Part shown: positions 8,595-18,160 of the stretch, in pieces | How positions within the stretch are numbered: the first letter of the stretch is position 1 | Layout of the letters: each line of letters begins with the position of its first letter | Assembly (NCBI RefSeq): GCF_015732285.1 | Contig: NZ_WIQU01000014.1 | Span: forward strand, 1-64,000 | DNA: 64,000 nucleotides | Reading direction: 5' to 3' | Origin: Pectinatus frisingensis | Lineage (GTDB): Bacteria; Bacillota; Negativicutes; Selenomonadales; Selenomonadaceae | The notes under the pieces: generated by a model | Seen by the model: the letters and a program-made list of their open reading frames with translations, nothing else | Databases searched by the model: none | Told to the model about the DNA's origin: nothing | Program-made: the position numbers and the translations under genes

Positions 8595-9335
8595 TTGAAG
8601 GCATTAGCGACAGATTTCGATGGGACTTTATTCTTTTCATCACTAACCCCTTGTTTTAAAAGCAAAGATTTGAACGCGATACATGATTTCCAGTCAAGGG
8701 GAAATTGGGTAGGTGTTTGTACAGGCCGTCCAATTGAACCAATCCTTGATGATATTGGGAAGCGGATTCAGCTAGATTTCTATATTTTGAGCAATGGAGC
8801 ATTGGTTCTGAATAAAAAACAACAGCCGCTTTATAAACGTCTGCTGGATTATGAGACAATTCATACTATTCATGAACAATATCATGACCATTGTGTCATA
8901 TATCTGCAAAGTACGCATTCCCTATATGCCACGCAACGGCAAAAAACAAACTTCCGCGTGAAAGTCCATTTTCTTGACCATATTGAAAATGCTGCATCCA
9001 TGGAAATATGCTGCTGTTCACTTGTCTTCACCAATGCGGATCAAGCTCAGCGGGCATATCATAGCATGAAAACAATAAATAACAGCTATGATTTTTTTCA
9101 AAATGTAAATTGCATTGACATCGTTCCTAAAGACTGCAGCAAGGGAAACGGTCTGAAGGTAATCAAGCAATCTTTTGGAATTGAAATTGCCGGCGGTATT
9201 GGTGATTCCTTCAACGATATCCCTTTGCTTGATGAAGCCGATGTAGCCTTCACATTCCACAATTCTGTCCAGCAGGTACAAGATCATGCCGATATTCTTG
9301 TGAACGATTTGGCAGATACATTCCGTTATTTATGA
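8595..9335 (+). CDS. Cof-type HAD phosphatase
   Basis: This 247-residue HAD hydrolase of the Cof subfamily has motif I DFDGTLFF, motif II TGRP, a Lys in the SKGNGLK segment and motif IV GDSFNDIPLL. Such enzymes dephosphorylate sugar phosphates, flavin or PLP-type substrates; the substrate here is unknown. The TTG at 8595 is the likely start because GGAGG lies 10 nt upstream and the protein then begins at the usual position before motif I. A frame extending upstream to 8517 lacks family similarity. A paralogue lies at 15680. Confidence 0.87.
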   Translation: MKALATDFDGTLFFSSLTPCFKSKDLNAIHDFQSRGNWVGVCTGRPIEPILDDIGKRIQLDFYILSNGALVLNKKQQPLYKRLLDYETIHTIHEQYHDHCVIYLQSTHSLYATQRQKTNFRVKVHFLDHIENAASMEICCCSLVFTNADQAQRAYHSMKTINNSYDFFQNVNCIDIVPKDCSKGNGLKVIKQSFGIEIAGGIGDSFNDIPLLDEADVAFTFHNSVQQVQDHADILVNDLADTFRYL

Positions 9336-9421
9336 AGCTACTGCATATTCACGTAAATAATAATAGGTAAATACCATTAAACGTGTTGCAATCGAAATCT
9401 TAATAATAAAAACCATCAATC

Positions 9422-10303
9422 TCATTTTAGTGTCCTGTTTATCTGTTCTTCAAAAAGCGTGATAAAATTTTTTGCAACAGAAGACAGTGCATGTTTTCTG
9501 AGCCAAACTAAATTTGAACTCGTATACAAAACCGGAGCATCGATTTCCTTATAATAAAGATTGATACCAGGCACAATATGTATCCAATCTTTTGGTATCA
9601 CAGCCACTCCCATACCGGCGGCTGCCCATGTCAAGACAGAACGTGTATCATCTACTTCGCATATAATGTTTGGTACAATGCCTGCCATATGGCAGGCATT
9701 TCTAATAATAGATGTAAACCGATAGTTTACAATCAAGGGATATTCAGCAAGTCCGGTTATCTTTATTATCCTTTCATCATTTTCATATTTTGTAGATTTT
9801 GCAGCAACCATCGGTTGTTCCGGTAAAGAAAATACATTAAATAATTTTGTATCAAAAGGCGTACGGACAATTCCGACTTCAATCATATCCATTTTTAAAG
9901 CTTCTCGTATGCTTTGTGTGCTCATATTTCGTATTTTAAATTTAATCTGCGGATACCTTTGATGAAACTGCTGTATTGTATCAGACAATAAAATTACTGC
10001 CAGCGTTGAAACAGCTCCAATTGCCAATGTTCCCTGTTTTCCCGAATCAAAATTTTCTAGCTCTGCACCAGTTGCATCAATAATCTCAAGAATCTGCTCC
10101 GCACGTTGTTTAAAATGTTTTCCAGCATCCGTCAATTGCAGTCTTCTGGTGCTTCTGACGGCTAATTGTACTCCAAGTTCTCGTTCTATTCTTTTCAGCT
10201 GATTGCTCATATAAGGTTCCGGGAGAAAAAGGCGCTTTGCCGCTTTAGTAATATTTCCCTCTTCCGCAATTGTTATAAAATATTGAAGTTGTTTTTGATC
10301 CAT
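9422..10303 (-). CDS. LysR-family transcriptional regulator
   Basis: This 293-residue protein has an N-terminal LysR helix-turn-helix (residues 1-60: LQYFITIAEEGNITKAAKRL) followed by a periplasmic-binding-protein-like effector domain. It is divergent from the MFS efflux gene at 10441, with 137 nt between the starts. That is the standard LysR arrangement and suggests it controls the transporter. The effector is unknown. Confidence 0.92.
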   Translation of the reverse strand: MDQKQLQYFITIAEEGNITKAAKRLFLPEPYMSNQLKRIERELGVQLAVRSTRRLQLTDAGKHFKQRAEQILEIIDATGAELENFDSGKQGTLAIGAVSTLAVILLSDTIQQFHQRYPQIKFKIRNMSTQSIREALKMDMIEVGIVRTPFDTKLFNVFSLPEQPMVAAKSTKYENDERIIKITGLAEYPLIVNYRFTSIIRNACHMAGIVPNIICEVDDTRSVLTWAAAGMGVAVIPKDWIHIVPGINLYYKEIDAPVLYTSSNLVWLRKHALSSVAKNFITLFEEQINRTLK

Positions 10304-10338
10304 GTTTTCACCTTATTAATATCATTTTTTATATTAAT

Positions 10339-10385
10339 AATACCATATTTTAGTATTTTTAGTATTCTTTTATCAATGATATAAT
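10339..10385 (+). promoter_or_regulatory. LysR/MFS intergenic operator and -10 element
   Basis: The inverted repeat AATAC-N9-GTATT (10339-10357) has the T-N11-A form of LysR boxes. A TATAAT at 10380-10385 fits the -10 of the MFS gene; its -35 is weak, as expected for an activator-dependent promoter. Confidence 0.45.
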
Positions 10386-10440
10386 AATTTTGTCATGTAA
10401 CATCCAACAGACATCAAATTCACTTCAAGGGAAGCTTTAT

Positions 10441-11850
10441 ATGCAATCGAGAAAATCAAATCATTTTATATTTACCTGTGTGGGAATTGGTACTTTCATT
10501 GCCTTGCTAAATTCGAGTCTAATCACTACCATATTGCCAAATATCAGACAATCTCTGAAAATTTCTACGGGACAGGCAGACTGGCTGGTTTTGATTTTCC
10601 TGCTTGTCATGACTGTCTCTTTAATTCCGCTCGGACGATTGTCAGATATTTGGGGACAAAGGCCACTTTTATTAACTGGCTATATAGTATTTGTGTGTGC
10701 TGCAGCTGTTTGCGGTTATTCTTATAATTTTCTGTCAATTTTAATAGGAAGAGCTCTCTTAGGATTGGGGTCAGCTATGATTTTATCAGTCGGCCCGGCA
10801 ATTCTCACCACGACATTTCCAAGCGACCAAAGGGGAAAGGTACTCGGTATACAAGCATTGATAACCTATCTTGGCTTATCCTTCGGCCCTTTGATCGGTG
10901 GCAGTATCACTCAATTTTTTGGTTGGCAGTCTGCTTTTTTAATAAGTATACCTTTGGGAATAATTGGTTTTATTTTTTGCTTTACATCTGTCCCACAAAG
11001 ATCAACAGTCAATACAACAATTGATGTCAGAGGAATTGTTGTATTTCTTGTTTTTATGACTTCAGCAACATTGCTGCTTAACTCAACGATTATAAGCAAT
11101 TTTCATATTGTAGTCTGGCTGTTATTGCTGTCTCTTCCAGTTTCTCTTTTACAGTTTTTACATATCGAGCGTAAAGCTGCTTTACCAATGATTGATTTCT
11201 CGCTGTTCCATATACAAAATTTCAAATTTGGCTTAGTTGGTGCCGCTTCAAATTATCTTTGTTTCTACTTGGTTTTATTTATCATTCCTTATTATTTAAA
11301 CAATATCCTAAAAAGCCCACCTGTACAAATTGGGTTCTTTTTGACTATCCCTGCTCTCATAATGACCATAGTTTCCCCAATTGCCGGTACTTTATCCGAC
11401 CGTTTCGGCGCACGTATATTTTCGATAACAGGGATGTGTTTCAGTGTAATAAGCCTCACAATATTTGCCAGTGTTGGCATTATAATTAAACCTGTCACAT
11501 TTATTTTAGTCATTGGTGGGTTGATATGCACAGGTTTAGGAATCGGCATCTTCGCCGCTCCTAACAATTCGGCAATCATGTCTGCCGTTCCACAGACACA
11601 CCAAGGCATGGCTTCCGGTACTATAGCTACATTCCGCAATATAGGAATGATTTTAGGCACTACACTTGGCGGCACATTTTTCGATCTAATATATAAATAT
11701 ATATTAGATGCCGGGAATACTTCATCGAGGGCATTTCTATCTGCTTTTTCTCTTGTTATGCTTGCCGCAGTATTTTTGGGAATATTGGGAATAATATGTA
11801 TATCGCATATGGATAAAAGATCACAATACCGACAGCATAATCCTACTTAA
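10441..11850 (+). CDS. DHA2-family (14-TM) MFS drug efflux transporter
   Basis: This protein of about 469 residues looks like a 14-helix proton-drug antiporter of the EmrB/QacA type. The conserved loop 2-3 motif GRLSDIWGQRPL and motif C (LGLSFGPLIGG) are visible. The ATG at 10441 has AAGGGAAG 6-8 nt upstream, so a TTG start 51 nt earlier is rejected. It is divergent from a LysR regulator. Export of a toxic compound is likely; the substrate cannot be read from sequence. Confidence 0.88.
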   Translation: MQSRKSNHFIFTCVGIGTFIALLNSSLITTILPNIRQSLKISTGQADWLVLIFLLVMTVSLIPLGRLSDIWGQRPLLLTGYIVFVCAAAVCGYSYNFLSILIGRALLGLGSAMILSVGPAILTTTFPSDQRGKVLGIQALITYLGLSFGPLIGGSITQFFGWQSAFLISIPLGIIGFIFCFTSVPQRSTVNTTIDVRGIVVFLVFMTSATLLLNSTIISNFHIVVWLLLLSLPVSLLQFLHIERKAALPMIDFSLFHIQNFKFGLVGAASNYLCFYLVLFIIPYYLNNILKSPPVQIGFFLTIPALIMTIVSPIAGTLSDRFGARIFSITGMCFSVISLTIFASVGIIIKPVTFILVIGGLICTGLGIGIFAAPNNSAIMSAVPQTHQGMASGTIATFRNIGMILGTTLGGTFFDLIYKYILDAGNTSSRAFLSAFSLVMLAAVFLGILGIICISHMDKRSQYRQHNPT

Positions 11851-11902
11851 CTCATCATAACAAACAGATAAAATAAATATTGCAAAAAACATTATATAAA
11901 AA

Positions 11903-12037
11903 GGGGCCACCGCATGAACAGCATCGACCTCATAAAGATGCAACCCACCACCGCTATGCGGTTTCCCATTCTCCTAATGTGGACAGGAATAAAAATATTG
12001 CATGTTTATAAATGAAAATGGTTACGTGCGACAACCC
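11903..12037 (+). repeat. Dispersed palindromic repeat, copy B
   Basis: The copy carries the family landmarks: an inner hairpin with GACCTCATAAAGATGC, a GGACAGG segment, ATATTGCATGTTTATAAATG and a 3' terminal arm ACGTGCGACAAC followed by CCTTTTTAT. Its 5' arm has diverged to GGGGCCACCGCAT. It fills the convergent gap between the MFS gene and the chemoreceptor gene. Confidence 0.7.
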
Positions 12038-12049
12038 TTTTTATAATAT

Positions 12050-13771
12050 CTATATTTTAAATTTACGGACGGCGGTCTGCAAATCTTCGGCCATTTTTGC
12101 CAGATGCTGGCTGGCTGATGCAATCTCTTCTGTAGAAGCCGATTGTTCTTCAGTAGCCGCTGAGATATTCTGGCTTTCATCAGAAGTCTTTTTACTTTCC
12201 TTATCAATATTTTGTACTATATCAACTACATGATGCGTATTGCCTGTTACTTCTTCTATTGCTGCTGAAATGGTACGAACTTGTTCTGTCATTTCTTTGA
12301 TCATGCTTAATATTGTCTTAAAACTCTTACCAGCTTCCGCAACGACCACAGCGCCGTCATTTACCTGAGTTTTACTGTCATTCATATAAACCACAGCATT
12401 ATTAGTTTCATTTTGAACATCCGCGATAAGGTCTGTTATCTGCTTGGAAGCATCCTGAGACTGTTCTGCAAGTTTTCTTACTTCTTCAGCGACCACAGCA
12501 AATCCCTTTCCCGCTTCACCTGCCCGGGCAGCTTCTATTGCAGCATTTAATGCCAGTAAATTAGTCTGTCCAGCGATACTAGCTATTACTTCAACGATCT
12601 GGCCAATTTGTTCCGATTTATTTTCTAGCGCATCAATAACACCGGCGGTGCTGTTCGTTTTTTCTTCAATAGTTTTCATCTGTGTTACTGCTTTTTCTAT
12701 ATTTGCCCCGCCATCATTAGCAGTACTGGATGTCCGTTCAGCATAACTTGCCACTGTCTGGGCATTACCTGCCAATTGACTTACTGCCTCGAAAACCTGC
12801 TGCATTACCGTATTGGCCTCGTTAGTCAGTTGCAGCTGTTCCTCGGCCCCGTGAGCGACGGTTGTTGCTGAATCAGCTACCTGGTTTGAAGCCTGCGCCG
12901 ATTGTGTAGCACTGGCGGTAAGTTCTTCAGAAGACGCTGCCAGCTGCTCTGATTCACCCATTAGATTTTTAATAAGTTTTCTTATTGTCGTTACGGTTCC
13001 ATTGACCGCTCTGGAAACATCACCAAAATCACTTTTATCATCTAAATGATTTTGTGATACCTGCTGAGAAAAATCGCCCTTATCAAGTATCTTCAAAAAG
13101 TTAACGATTCCAGTTAAACGGTAACCTATCTGCTTTGTGATAATCCAACCAAGCAAAACACCTATTATTATTGCTGCAATAATAATCCCTATGAATAACA
13201 TATTGGCAAGTGCAAAACTTTTTTGATTTTGCGCATTTACCTCATCAGCGGCCTTGTCAAGATCTTTCGCCAACGCAATTAATTCATCATTAAAATTATT
13301 GTTTATCGATGCCCCGTTTTCATTATAATAGGAAAATGCTTCCGCATTTTTACCCTGTTTTGCCAGATCCAATGCCTGTTGTCTTACATTGCGATATTTT
13401 ACAAAATCATCTTTTATTTTTGCTATTTTATTCTTGAAATCTTCATTTAAAGAAAGCTGTCCCAAGCTTTCAAAACTAGTGTCAAATTGCTTATCTCTTT
13501 GTGCTATATCATCAAATAATTTCTGCCGTTCATTTTGATCAGTTGTAAGCATTATGGCATATGTGTCTGCTTCCATTTTTCTTGGATGTATTCGGCAATC
13601 ATTGGCCCATTCAACAGCTAACAGATTCACATGATACATTTTATTCAAATTATCGTTAGATTTAGTCAAAAAATAGTATCCTGTAAAACCAACACAAATC
13701 AATGCTATAACCAATACTGAAATCAATAAAATAAATTTTTCTCTGACTTTTAGATTATGTAACCAGCTCAA
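12050..13771 (-). CDS. Methyl-accepting chemotaxis protein (4HB sensor)
   Basis: This 573-residue chemoreceptor has TM1 at about residues 12-32 and an extracytoplasmic four-helix-bundle-like domain of about 155 residues. TM2 lies at about 190-212 and is followed by HAMP and a long cytoplasmic coiled coil. The hairpin tip carries the standard [16 protein letters not shown]…[18 protein letters not shown]. It passes ligand binding to CheA/CheW. No che genes lie nearby. The gene sits behind a structured leader of about 280 nt with a terminator, so its expression is probably controlled by transcription attenuation. Confidence 0.93.
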   Translation of the reverse strand: MSWLHNLKVREKFILLISVLVIALICVGFTGYYFLTKSNDNLNKMYHVNLLAVEWANDCRIHPRKMEADTYAIMLTTDQNERQKLFDDIAQRDKQFDTSFESLGQLSLNEDFKNKIAKIKDDFVKYRNVRQQALDLAKQGKNAEAFSYYNENGASINNNFNDELIALAKDLDKAADEVNAQNQKSFALANMLFIGIIIAAIIIGVLLGWIITKQIGYRLTGIVNFLKILDKGDFSQQVSQNHLDDKSDFGDVSRAVNGTVTTIRKLIKNLMGESEQLAASSEELTASATQSAQASNQVADSATTVAHGAEEQLQLTNEANTVMQQVFEAVSQLAGNAQTVASYAERTSSTANDGGANIEKAVTQMKTIEEKTNSTAGVIDALENKSEQIGQIVEVIASIAGQTNLLALNAAIEAARAGEAGKGFAVVAEEVRKLAEQSQDASKQITDLIADVQNETNNAVVYMNDSKTQVNDGAVVVAEAGKSFKTILSMIKEMTEQVRTISAAIEEVTGNTHHVVDIVQNIDKESKKTSDESQNISAATEEQSASTEEIASASQHLAKMAEDLQTAVRKFKI

Positions 13772-13910
13772 AATATTTCCCCCATAATTAATTTAATATA
13801 TTTTCAAATAAAATGCCCATTATTCAGTAAAATGTTCATTTATATTGAAGTTTTGTTCGACATGCCATTATTCGTATCATGAATTCGAAACTATATCTGC
13901 AAAACAAAAT

Positions 13911-13940
13911 GCCCGGCAAAGATTTGTTCTTTCACCAGGC
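13911..13940 (-). terminator. Leader terminator hairpin
   Basis: On the minus strand GCCTGGTGAAAGA pairs with TCTTTGCCGGGC around an ACAAA loop, with one bulge. An ATTTTGTTTT tract follows. It lies about 140 nt before the chemoreceptor start codon, so full expression needs readthrough. Confidence 0.75.
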
Positions 13941-14052
13941 ACTAATAAGCGTTACGCGTTTATAGGCAAAAGGATGCACGAGCTATATTGCTATAGCCTT
14001 AATGCATCCCTGCCACCCTCCATAATGTTTACCATTATATATTCTATTGTTG
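13911..14052 (-). ncRNA. Structured leader RNA (riboswitch-like) upstream of the chemoreceptor
   Basis: On the minus strand, transcription from the promoter at 14087-14059 would give an RNA with a long hairpin: GGCAGGGATGCA…TGCATCC…TGCC, with an inner GCTATA-GCAA-TATAGC arm. An ACGCGTAACGC stretch follows, then a strong GC-rich hairpin (13911-13940) with ATTTTGTTTTG on its 3' side. The order of promoter, folded domain, terminator and 140-nt spacer to the ATG looks like a riboswitch or attenuator. It does not match the c-di-GMP, TPP, SAM, purine, cobalamin or glycine consensus that I know. Confidence 0.55.
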
Positions 14053-14058
14053 ACAGTA

Positions 14059-14087
14059 AGTTTAATACAATCTTATTATTTTGTCAA
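14059..14087 (-). promoter_or_regulatory. Sigma-A-type promoter of the chemoreceptor leader
   Basis: On the minus strand TTGACA (14087-14082) and TAAACT (14064-14059) are separated by 17 nt. This puts the transcript start at about 14052, just before the structured leader. Confidence 0.65.
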
Positions 14088-14318
14088 CTATAAAATATCA
14101 CATTATGTATACTTAATTTAATTCATCTGTATTCAGTAATAGTATCAATTTTTGTAAAAAATAACATTATCTTATTACGCAAAAATAAATGAAATTTTAT
14201 ATATCTTTATTTAAATGTTCACCATTAAAAGATGTAATAAAATTCATTTGTATTTTAAATAATTAAGCAACAAAACAATTTTTATAACAAATATATGGTA
14301 ATATAAATATTGAATAAA

Positions 14319-14338
14319 TTATCATTTTATAATGATAA
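14319..14338. promoter_or_regulatory. Inverted repeat before the M20 hydrolase
   Basis: TTATCATT-TTAT-AATGATAA lies about 50 nt before the M20 hydrolase start. The same half-sites recur before the HAD gene at 15629-15654, suggesting a shared DNA-binding regulator. Confidence 0.4.
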
Positions 14339-14387
14339 TATCGTTATAGATTCTAACTAACAACATGATCAGGAATGGGGAAATAAT

Positions 14388-15617
14388 ATGACTGCGACAA
14401 CGACTTTAGCGAAAAATTTTGCCACGATGCAAAATTTTTCATTACCTGGCGACGGGATAACGCGGCTCGCTTTTTCCGATGAGGACTGGAAAGCCAGAGA
14501 TTTTATCATAGGATTACTGCAACAAGCTGGCCTTTCCATAAAAATCGATAACTTTGGCAATATATTTGGACGCAAAGAAGGACAAAACCCTCACGCCCCC
14601 ACGGTTATGTGTGGCTCTCATATAGACAGCGTACCACATGGCGGTAATTTTGACGGTGTTTTAGGGGTTTTAGGAGCTATTGAGGCAATTAACCGAATGA
14701 ACAAAAATGGTTTTATAAATTATAATCCATTAAAAATCGCAGTTTTTATGTGCGAAGAATCAAGCCGGTTCGGTGTCGCTACATTAGGCAGTAAAGCTAT
14801 GTGCGGTGAATTGACTGTAAACGAAATGAAACGATTAAAAGATGCATCAAACAATTCTTTGTATGATGTATTATTGGCAAGAAATCTTCACCCCGACAAT
14901 GTACAAAAAGAAATTCAACCAGGTGATTTAAAAGCCTGCATTGAAATGCATATCGAACAGGGAAAAGTTTTAGAAACATTGCATAAAACCATCGGTGTTG
15001 TAACCGGTATTGCCGCACCTACCAGAATGAAATTAATACTTACCGGCAAAGCCGACCATTCTGGTGCCACCCCCATGGGGATGCGTAATGACGCTTTATG
15101 TGCGGCAGCTGAAATCATTATTGCTGTAGAAAATGCCGCAGCAAACTCAGTCCGGCCAGCTGTGGGAACCGTCGGTATCGTAAAAGCAGCCCCTAATGTC
15201 ATGAATGTAATTCCCGGTAAAGTTGAATTGGGCATAGATATTCGCAGCATTTATTCTCAGGCAAAAACTGATGTAACCGCTGATGTAAAAAAACGTATGG
15301 AATCTATAACAAAAAACAGAAATATTGATTATAAAATTGAAATGCTCTCTAATGAGGAACCGGTGAAATTGAATCCATTGGTAATAGATACTATTGCAAC
15401 TATATGTGAGAATAAAAAAATTGCTTATCACAAAATGCCAAGTGGTGCCGGACATGACACCATGCATTTAGCACAATTTGCACCTGCCGGAATGATTTTT
15501 ATTCCTTGCCGTGCCGGCATTAGTCACAATCCTGCTGAATGGGCTGACATGGATGATATTGAACAAGGTGTAGATGTATTATACAAAACACTCTGCTGCT
15601 TATCATCAAATAAATAA
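14388..15617 (+). CDS. M20-family amidohydrolase (N-carbamoyl-L-amino acid hydrolase / allantoate amidohydrolase type)
   Basis: This 409-residue zinc-dependent hydrolase carries the motifs of the HyuC/AmaB/AllC group: GSHIDSVPHGGNFDG (metal ligands His and Asp), EESSRFG, IEMHIEQG, the dimerisation-domain motif ADHSGATPM, and near the C terminus GAGHD and SHNPAEW. Members remove carbamoyl or ureido groups from N-carbamoyl amino acids or allantoate. No hydantoinase or allantoinase gene is adjacent, so the exact substrate is open. GGGGAAAT precedes the ATG. A shared inverted repeat suggests co-regulation with the next gene. Confidence 0.88.
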   Translation: MTATTTLAKNFATMQNFSLPGDGITRLAFSDEDWKARDFIIGLLQQAGLSIKIDNFGNIFGRKEGQNPHAPTVMCGSHIDSVPHGGNFDGVLGVLGAIEAINRMNKNGFINYNPLKIAVFMCEESSRFGVATLGSKAMCGELTVNEMKRLKDASNNSLYDVLLARNLHPDNVQKEIQPGDLKACIEMHIEQGKVLETLHKTIGVVTGIAAPTRMKLILTGKADHSGATPMGMRNDALCAAAEIIIAVENAAANSVRPAVGTVGIVKAAPNVMNVIPGKVELGIDIRSIYSQAKTDVTADVKKRMESITKNRNIDYKIEMLSNEEPVKLNPLVIDTIATICENKKIAYHKMPSGAGHDTMHLAQFAPAGMIFIPCRAGISHNPAEWADMDDIEQGVDVLYKTLCCLSSNK

Positions 15618-15628
15618 CCTAAAAATTT

Positions 15629-15654
15629 TTATCATTATTATAATATAATGATAA
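15629..15654. promoter_or_regulatory. Inverted repeat before the second HAD gene
   Basis: TTATCATTAT and ATAATGATAA flank a TATAAT loop. The outer half-sites match those at 14319-14338. It lies just upstream of the AAGGA site of the HAD gene, and could be an operator overlapping a -10 element or a weak terminator of the preceding gene. Confidence 0.4.
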
Positions 15655-15679
15655 AAGAATAATTAAGGAATGTGATACA

Positions 15680-16450
15680 TTGAAAATTGCAGCCAGTGAT
15701 TTTGATGGGACTTTATATCGAAAAAATCAAAAAGTAACAACGGACGATCTTACCGCCATTGCCCAATGGCGAACAGCTGGTAATCTATTTGGTATTGCTA
15801 CAGGCCGTGGTCTAATCCTGATCTTACAAAGAATTCGTGAATATAATATCCCATTTGATTTCCTTATCTGCACAAACGGTGCAACGGTTTTTGATGACAA
15901 GCTTAATATTTTAGCCAGTCACGTCTTACCAGCACAAATCCAACAGGATTTGTTATCACAAAAGATGGTTGAACATTGCCAGTATGTTATATTTTTCACT
16001 ACAAAAAAAGCTTATTTATACCCCATTTATAATGAAATTTGTATAGATTCGGCCAATTTGAACATTCCCAAAATTACGTTGCAAGAAGCTTTCAGACTAT
16101 CCGGACTTATACAAATAACTTTATTTTATCCTGATGCGGAAGAAACAGCAGCCGCCCAGGCAGCATTGCAAAATCATTACTCAGGCAGTTTGTATATAAG
16201 TTCCAATCAATGTTTTGTTGACATCACTGCATGTGGCGTTGATAAAGCAACCGGACTGCAAGAACTTTTAAAAGAGCAGCATTGGAATCATATGCCGCTC
16301 TTGACTATCGGAGATGACAAAAACGATTTACCAATGATTGAGAGATTTCAAGGTTATACGATAGAAAGTGCAGCAGATTTAATCAAAAAAACTGCCGTCA
16401 AAGTCTATCCTTCAGTGGGTGATTTACTACTGGACCATTTGACATCATAA
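15680..16450 (+). CDS. Cof-type HAD phosphatase
   Basis: This 256-residue HAD hydrolase has motif I SDFDGTLYRK, motif II ATGRG, motif III Lys in VDKATGLQ and motif IV GDDKNDLPMI. It is a paralogue of the gene at 8595 and of similar length. The TTG start follows AAGGAATGTGA. The substrate is unknown, as for most of the family. It sits downstream of the M20 hydrolase and upstream of small housekeeping genes. Confidence 0.87.
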   Translation: MKIAASDFDGTLYRKNQKVTTDDLTAIAQWRTAGNLFGIATGRGLILILQRIREYNIPFDFLICTNGATVFDDKLNILASHVLPAQIQQDLLSQKMVEHCQYVIFFTTKKAYLYPIYNEICIDSANLNIPKITLQEAFRLSGLIQITLFYPDAEETAAAQAALQNHYSGSLYISSNQCFVDITACGVDKATGLQELLKEQHWNHMPLLTIGDDKNDLPMIERFQGYTIESAADLIKKTAVKVYPSVGDLLLDHLTS

Positions 16451-16530
16451 GCGGCCATTTCATTGCAGCTTATTGCATACAATATAGTTCAAAAGAACAT
16501 CCATTAATGAAAATAGAAATGAGGTATATA

Positions 16531-16722
16531 ATGAACGGGACAGAACGAAAAAATATCCGACCTGGAATAAAAGTAAAAATCGTACAAAAACAGCATCAAA
16601 AAACCGGACAATTAACTGAAGGTATTGTAAAAGATATTCTGACAAACAGTGCCGTACATCACAGAGGTATAAAAGTACGTCTTGAAAATGGAATCATCGG
16701 CAGAGTTCAGGAAATCTTATAG
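16531..16722 (+). CDS. YwbE-family small protein
   Basis: This protein of about 63 residues contains RKNIRPGIKVKIVQKQHQ, followed by KTGQLTEGIVKDILTNSA and a short KVRLENGIIGRVQEI tail. It is the compact beta-rich YwbE family found in Firmicutes and other bacteria. Its function is not established. The ATG at 16531 is chosen because GAGG lies 6 nt upstream; an ATG 24 nt earlier lacks one. It is followed closely by the SpoU methylase gene. Confidence 0.85.
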   Translation: MNGTERKNIRPGIKVKIVQKQHQKTGQLTEGIVKDILTNSAVHHRGIKVRLENGIIGRVQEIL

Positions 16723-16768
16723 CATTGCACCATTAGCAATTGCTATTATATAAGGAAGCTGATATATT

Positions 16769-17575
16769 TTGGCTAATATTATAGAAATAGTTGATTTTAC
16801 TGCTCCGGAATTAGCACTGTTTGATCGTTTAACGGAAGTACAGCTACGCAATCGTTCAGATCCCGGAAAGGGTATATTTATTGCAGAAAGTTTCAAGGTA
16901 ATTGAGCTGGCTCTAAAATCAGGCTGCAAACCACTGGCTTTTTTAATGGAACGAAAGCGTATAGCCGGTCAGGCACATGACATCATTGAAAACTATGAAA
17001 ATATTCCCGTATATACAGGTGATCGTGAATTATTAGCAAAATTAACCGGTTATAAACTTACACGGGGTATTTTATGCGCTATGACCCGCCCCAAACTGCC
17101 CGCAGCCGAAAGTCTAATACCTTCAGCCCAGCGTATAGCCATACTTGACGGCATCACAGACTCTACTAATGTTGGTGCGATATTCCGTTCTGCGGCAGCT
17201 TTAAATATAGATGCTGTACTCATAACGCCATCTTGCTGTGATCCATTGTGCCGGAGATCAGTTCGTGTCAGCATGGGAACCGTTTTTCAACTACCTTGGT
17301 CCCATATGGGAAATGATATATCCGTGCTAAAGAAATGGGGATTTAAAACAGCTGCTCTGGCATTAAATAATAATTCCGTCAGTATTGAAGATGAATCATT
17401 GGCTGGTGAAAAACGGCTGGCCTTGATTTTTGGCAGCGAAGGCTATGGTCTCCCAGCAACTACTATCGCTGCTTGCGATTATACAGTAAAAATTCCCATG
17501 GCACATCAAGTGGATTCGCTTAATGTTGCCGCTGCAAGTGCTGTTGCATTTTGGCAGCTAAGAATAAGAACATAA
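16769..17575 (+). CDS. SpoU/TrmH-family RNA 2'-O-methyltransferase
   Basis: This 268-residue SPOUT-class enzyme has an N-terminal substrate-binding domain containing IAESFKVIELAL. The SpoU core shows motif 1 (DSTNVGAIFRSAAAL), motif 2 (LIFGSEGYGL) and motif 3 (KIPMAHQVDSLNVAAA). It methylates a ribose in rRNA or tRNA using SAM; the target nucleotide is not predictable. The start is TTG behind AAGGAAG. It lies 46 nt after ywbE in the same direction. Confidence 0.9.
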   Translation: MANIIEIVDFTAPELALFDRLTEVQLRNRSDPGKGIFIAESFKVIELALKSGCKPLAFLMERKRIAGQAHDIIENYENIPVYTGDRELLAKLTGYKLTRGILCAMTRPKLPAAESLIPSAQRIAILDGITDSTNVGAIFRSAAALNIDAVLITPSCCDPLCRRSVRVSMGTVFQLPWSHMGNDISVLKKWGFKTAALALNNNSVSIEDESLAGEKRLALIFGSEGYGLPATTIAACDYTVKIPMAHQVDSLNVAAASAVAFWQLRIRT

Positions 17576-17785
17576 TATAATAATGATTTATATCAAAAAG
17601 AGGCATTACATTTGAAAAAACTTGACGGGAACTTTTTCACGCTAAAAAAGCAGTGATTACCCTTGACACTTCTATATAGGAGTCAATAATACGTTTTAAT
17701 AAAACAATTTTTCAACGGCCAATTTGTATAAACAGACTGGTTGTGCTAAAATACGAGCAAACGATAAAAAATGGAGATGTCAGCT

Positions 17786-18142
17786 ATGGACAAAAAATTA
17801 TTGGACTATGTAACGGACAAGACGCATGACTTAATAAACGCTCCATCTTGCTGCAATGAAGCAAAAACAGCAGCTCAACACTGGCTTACTGCCGTCGGCA
17901 CAAAACAACAGACCGTTGAAACCCAGAAGTATATTGCTGAATTAAAAGCCGATATCACACCAATCAATATGTTGATTGCTTTTGCCGAATCGGATGAAGG
18001 TGCACGGCTTTTTGGTGCAGATACGGCTAAAAATATTGCGGCACATGCCAGACAAATTCAATCTACCGGGGCAAAGTATTGTGACTGTCCAGCCTGCACA
18101 GCCGCCGCTGCCATTCTCAGTAAGACAAACTCACTTCTTTAA
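17786..18142 (+). CDS. Small Cys-containing protein of unknown function
   Basis: This protein of about 118 residues is mostly helical. Its Cys residues sit in NAPSCCNEAK (near residue 23) and in a C-terminal YCDCPACTAA, which could bind a metal or cluster. There is no signal peptide or membrane helix. I recognise it only as a conserved-looking hypothetical. The ATG at 17786 is preferred because GGAGATGT lies 8 nt upstream. It ends close to repeat copy D. Confidence 0.65.
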   Translation: MDKKLLDYVTDKTHDLINAPSCCNEAKTAAQHWLTAVGTKQQTVETQKYIAELKADITPINMLIAFAESDEGARLFGADTAKNIAAHARQIQSTGAKYCDCPACTAAAAILSKTNSLL

Positions 18143-18160
18143 AACGAACCGCAGAACCGC

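Noticed and set aside
13911-14052. Cyclic di-GMP riboswitch (GEMM) before the chemoreceptor
   Set aside because: The structure is suggestive but the conserved GCAAA and GACGCAAAG core segments are absent, so the leader was left unassigned.
17662-17690. TTGAC…GTCAA inverted repeat before the small Cys protein as an operator
   Set aside because: It is a short imperfect palindrome found once, and its TTGACA may simply be a -35 element.
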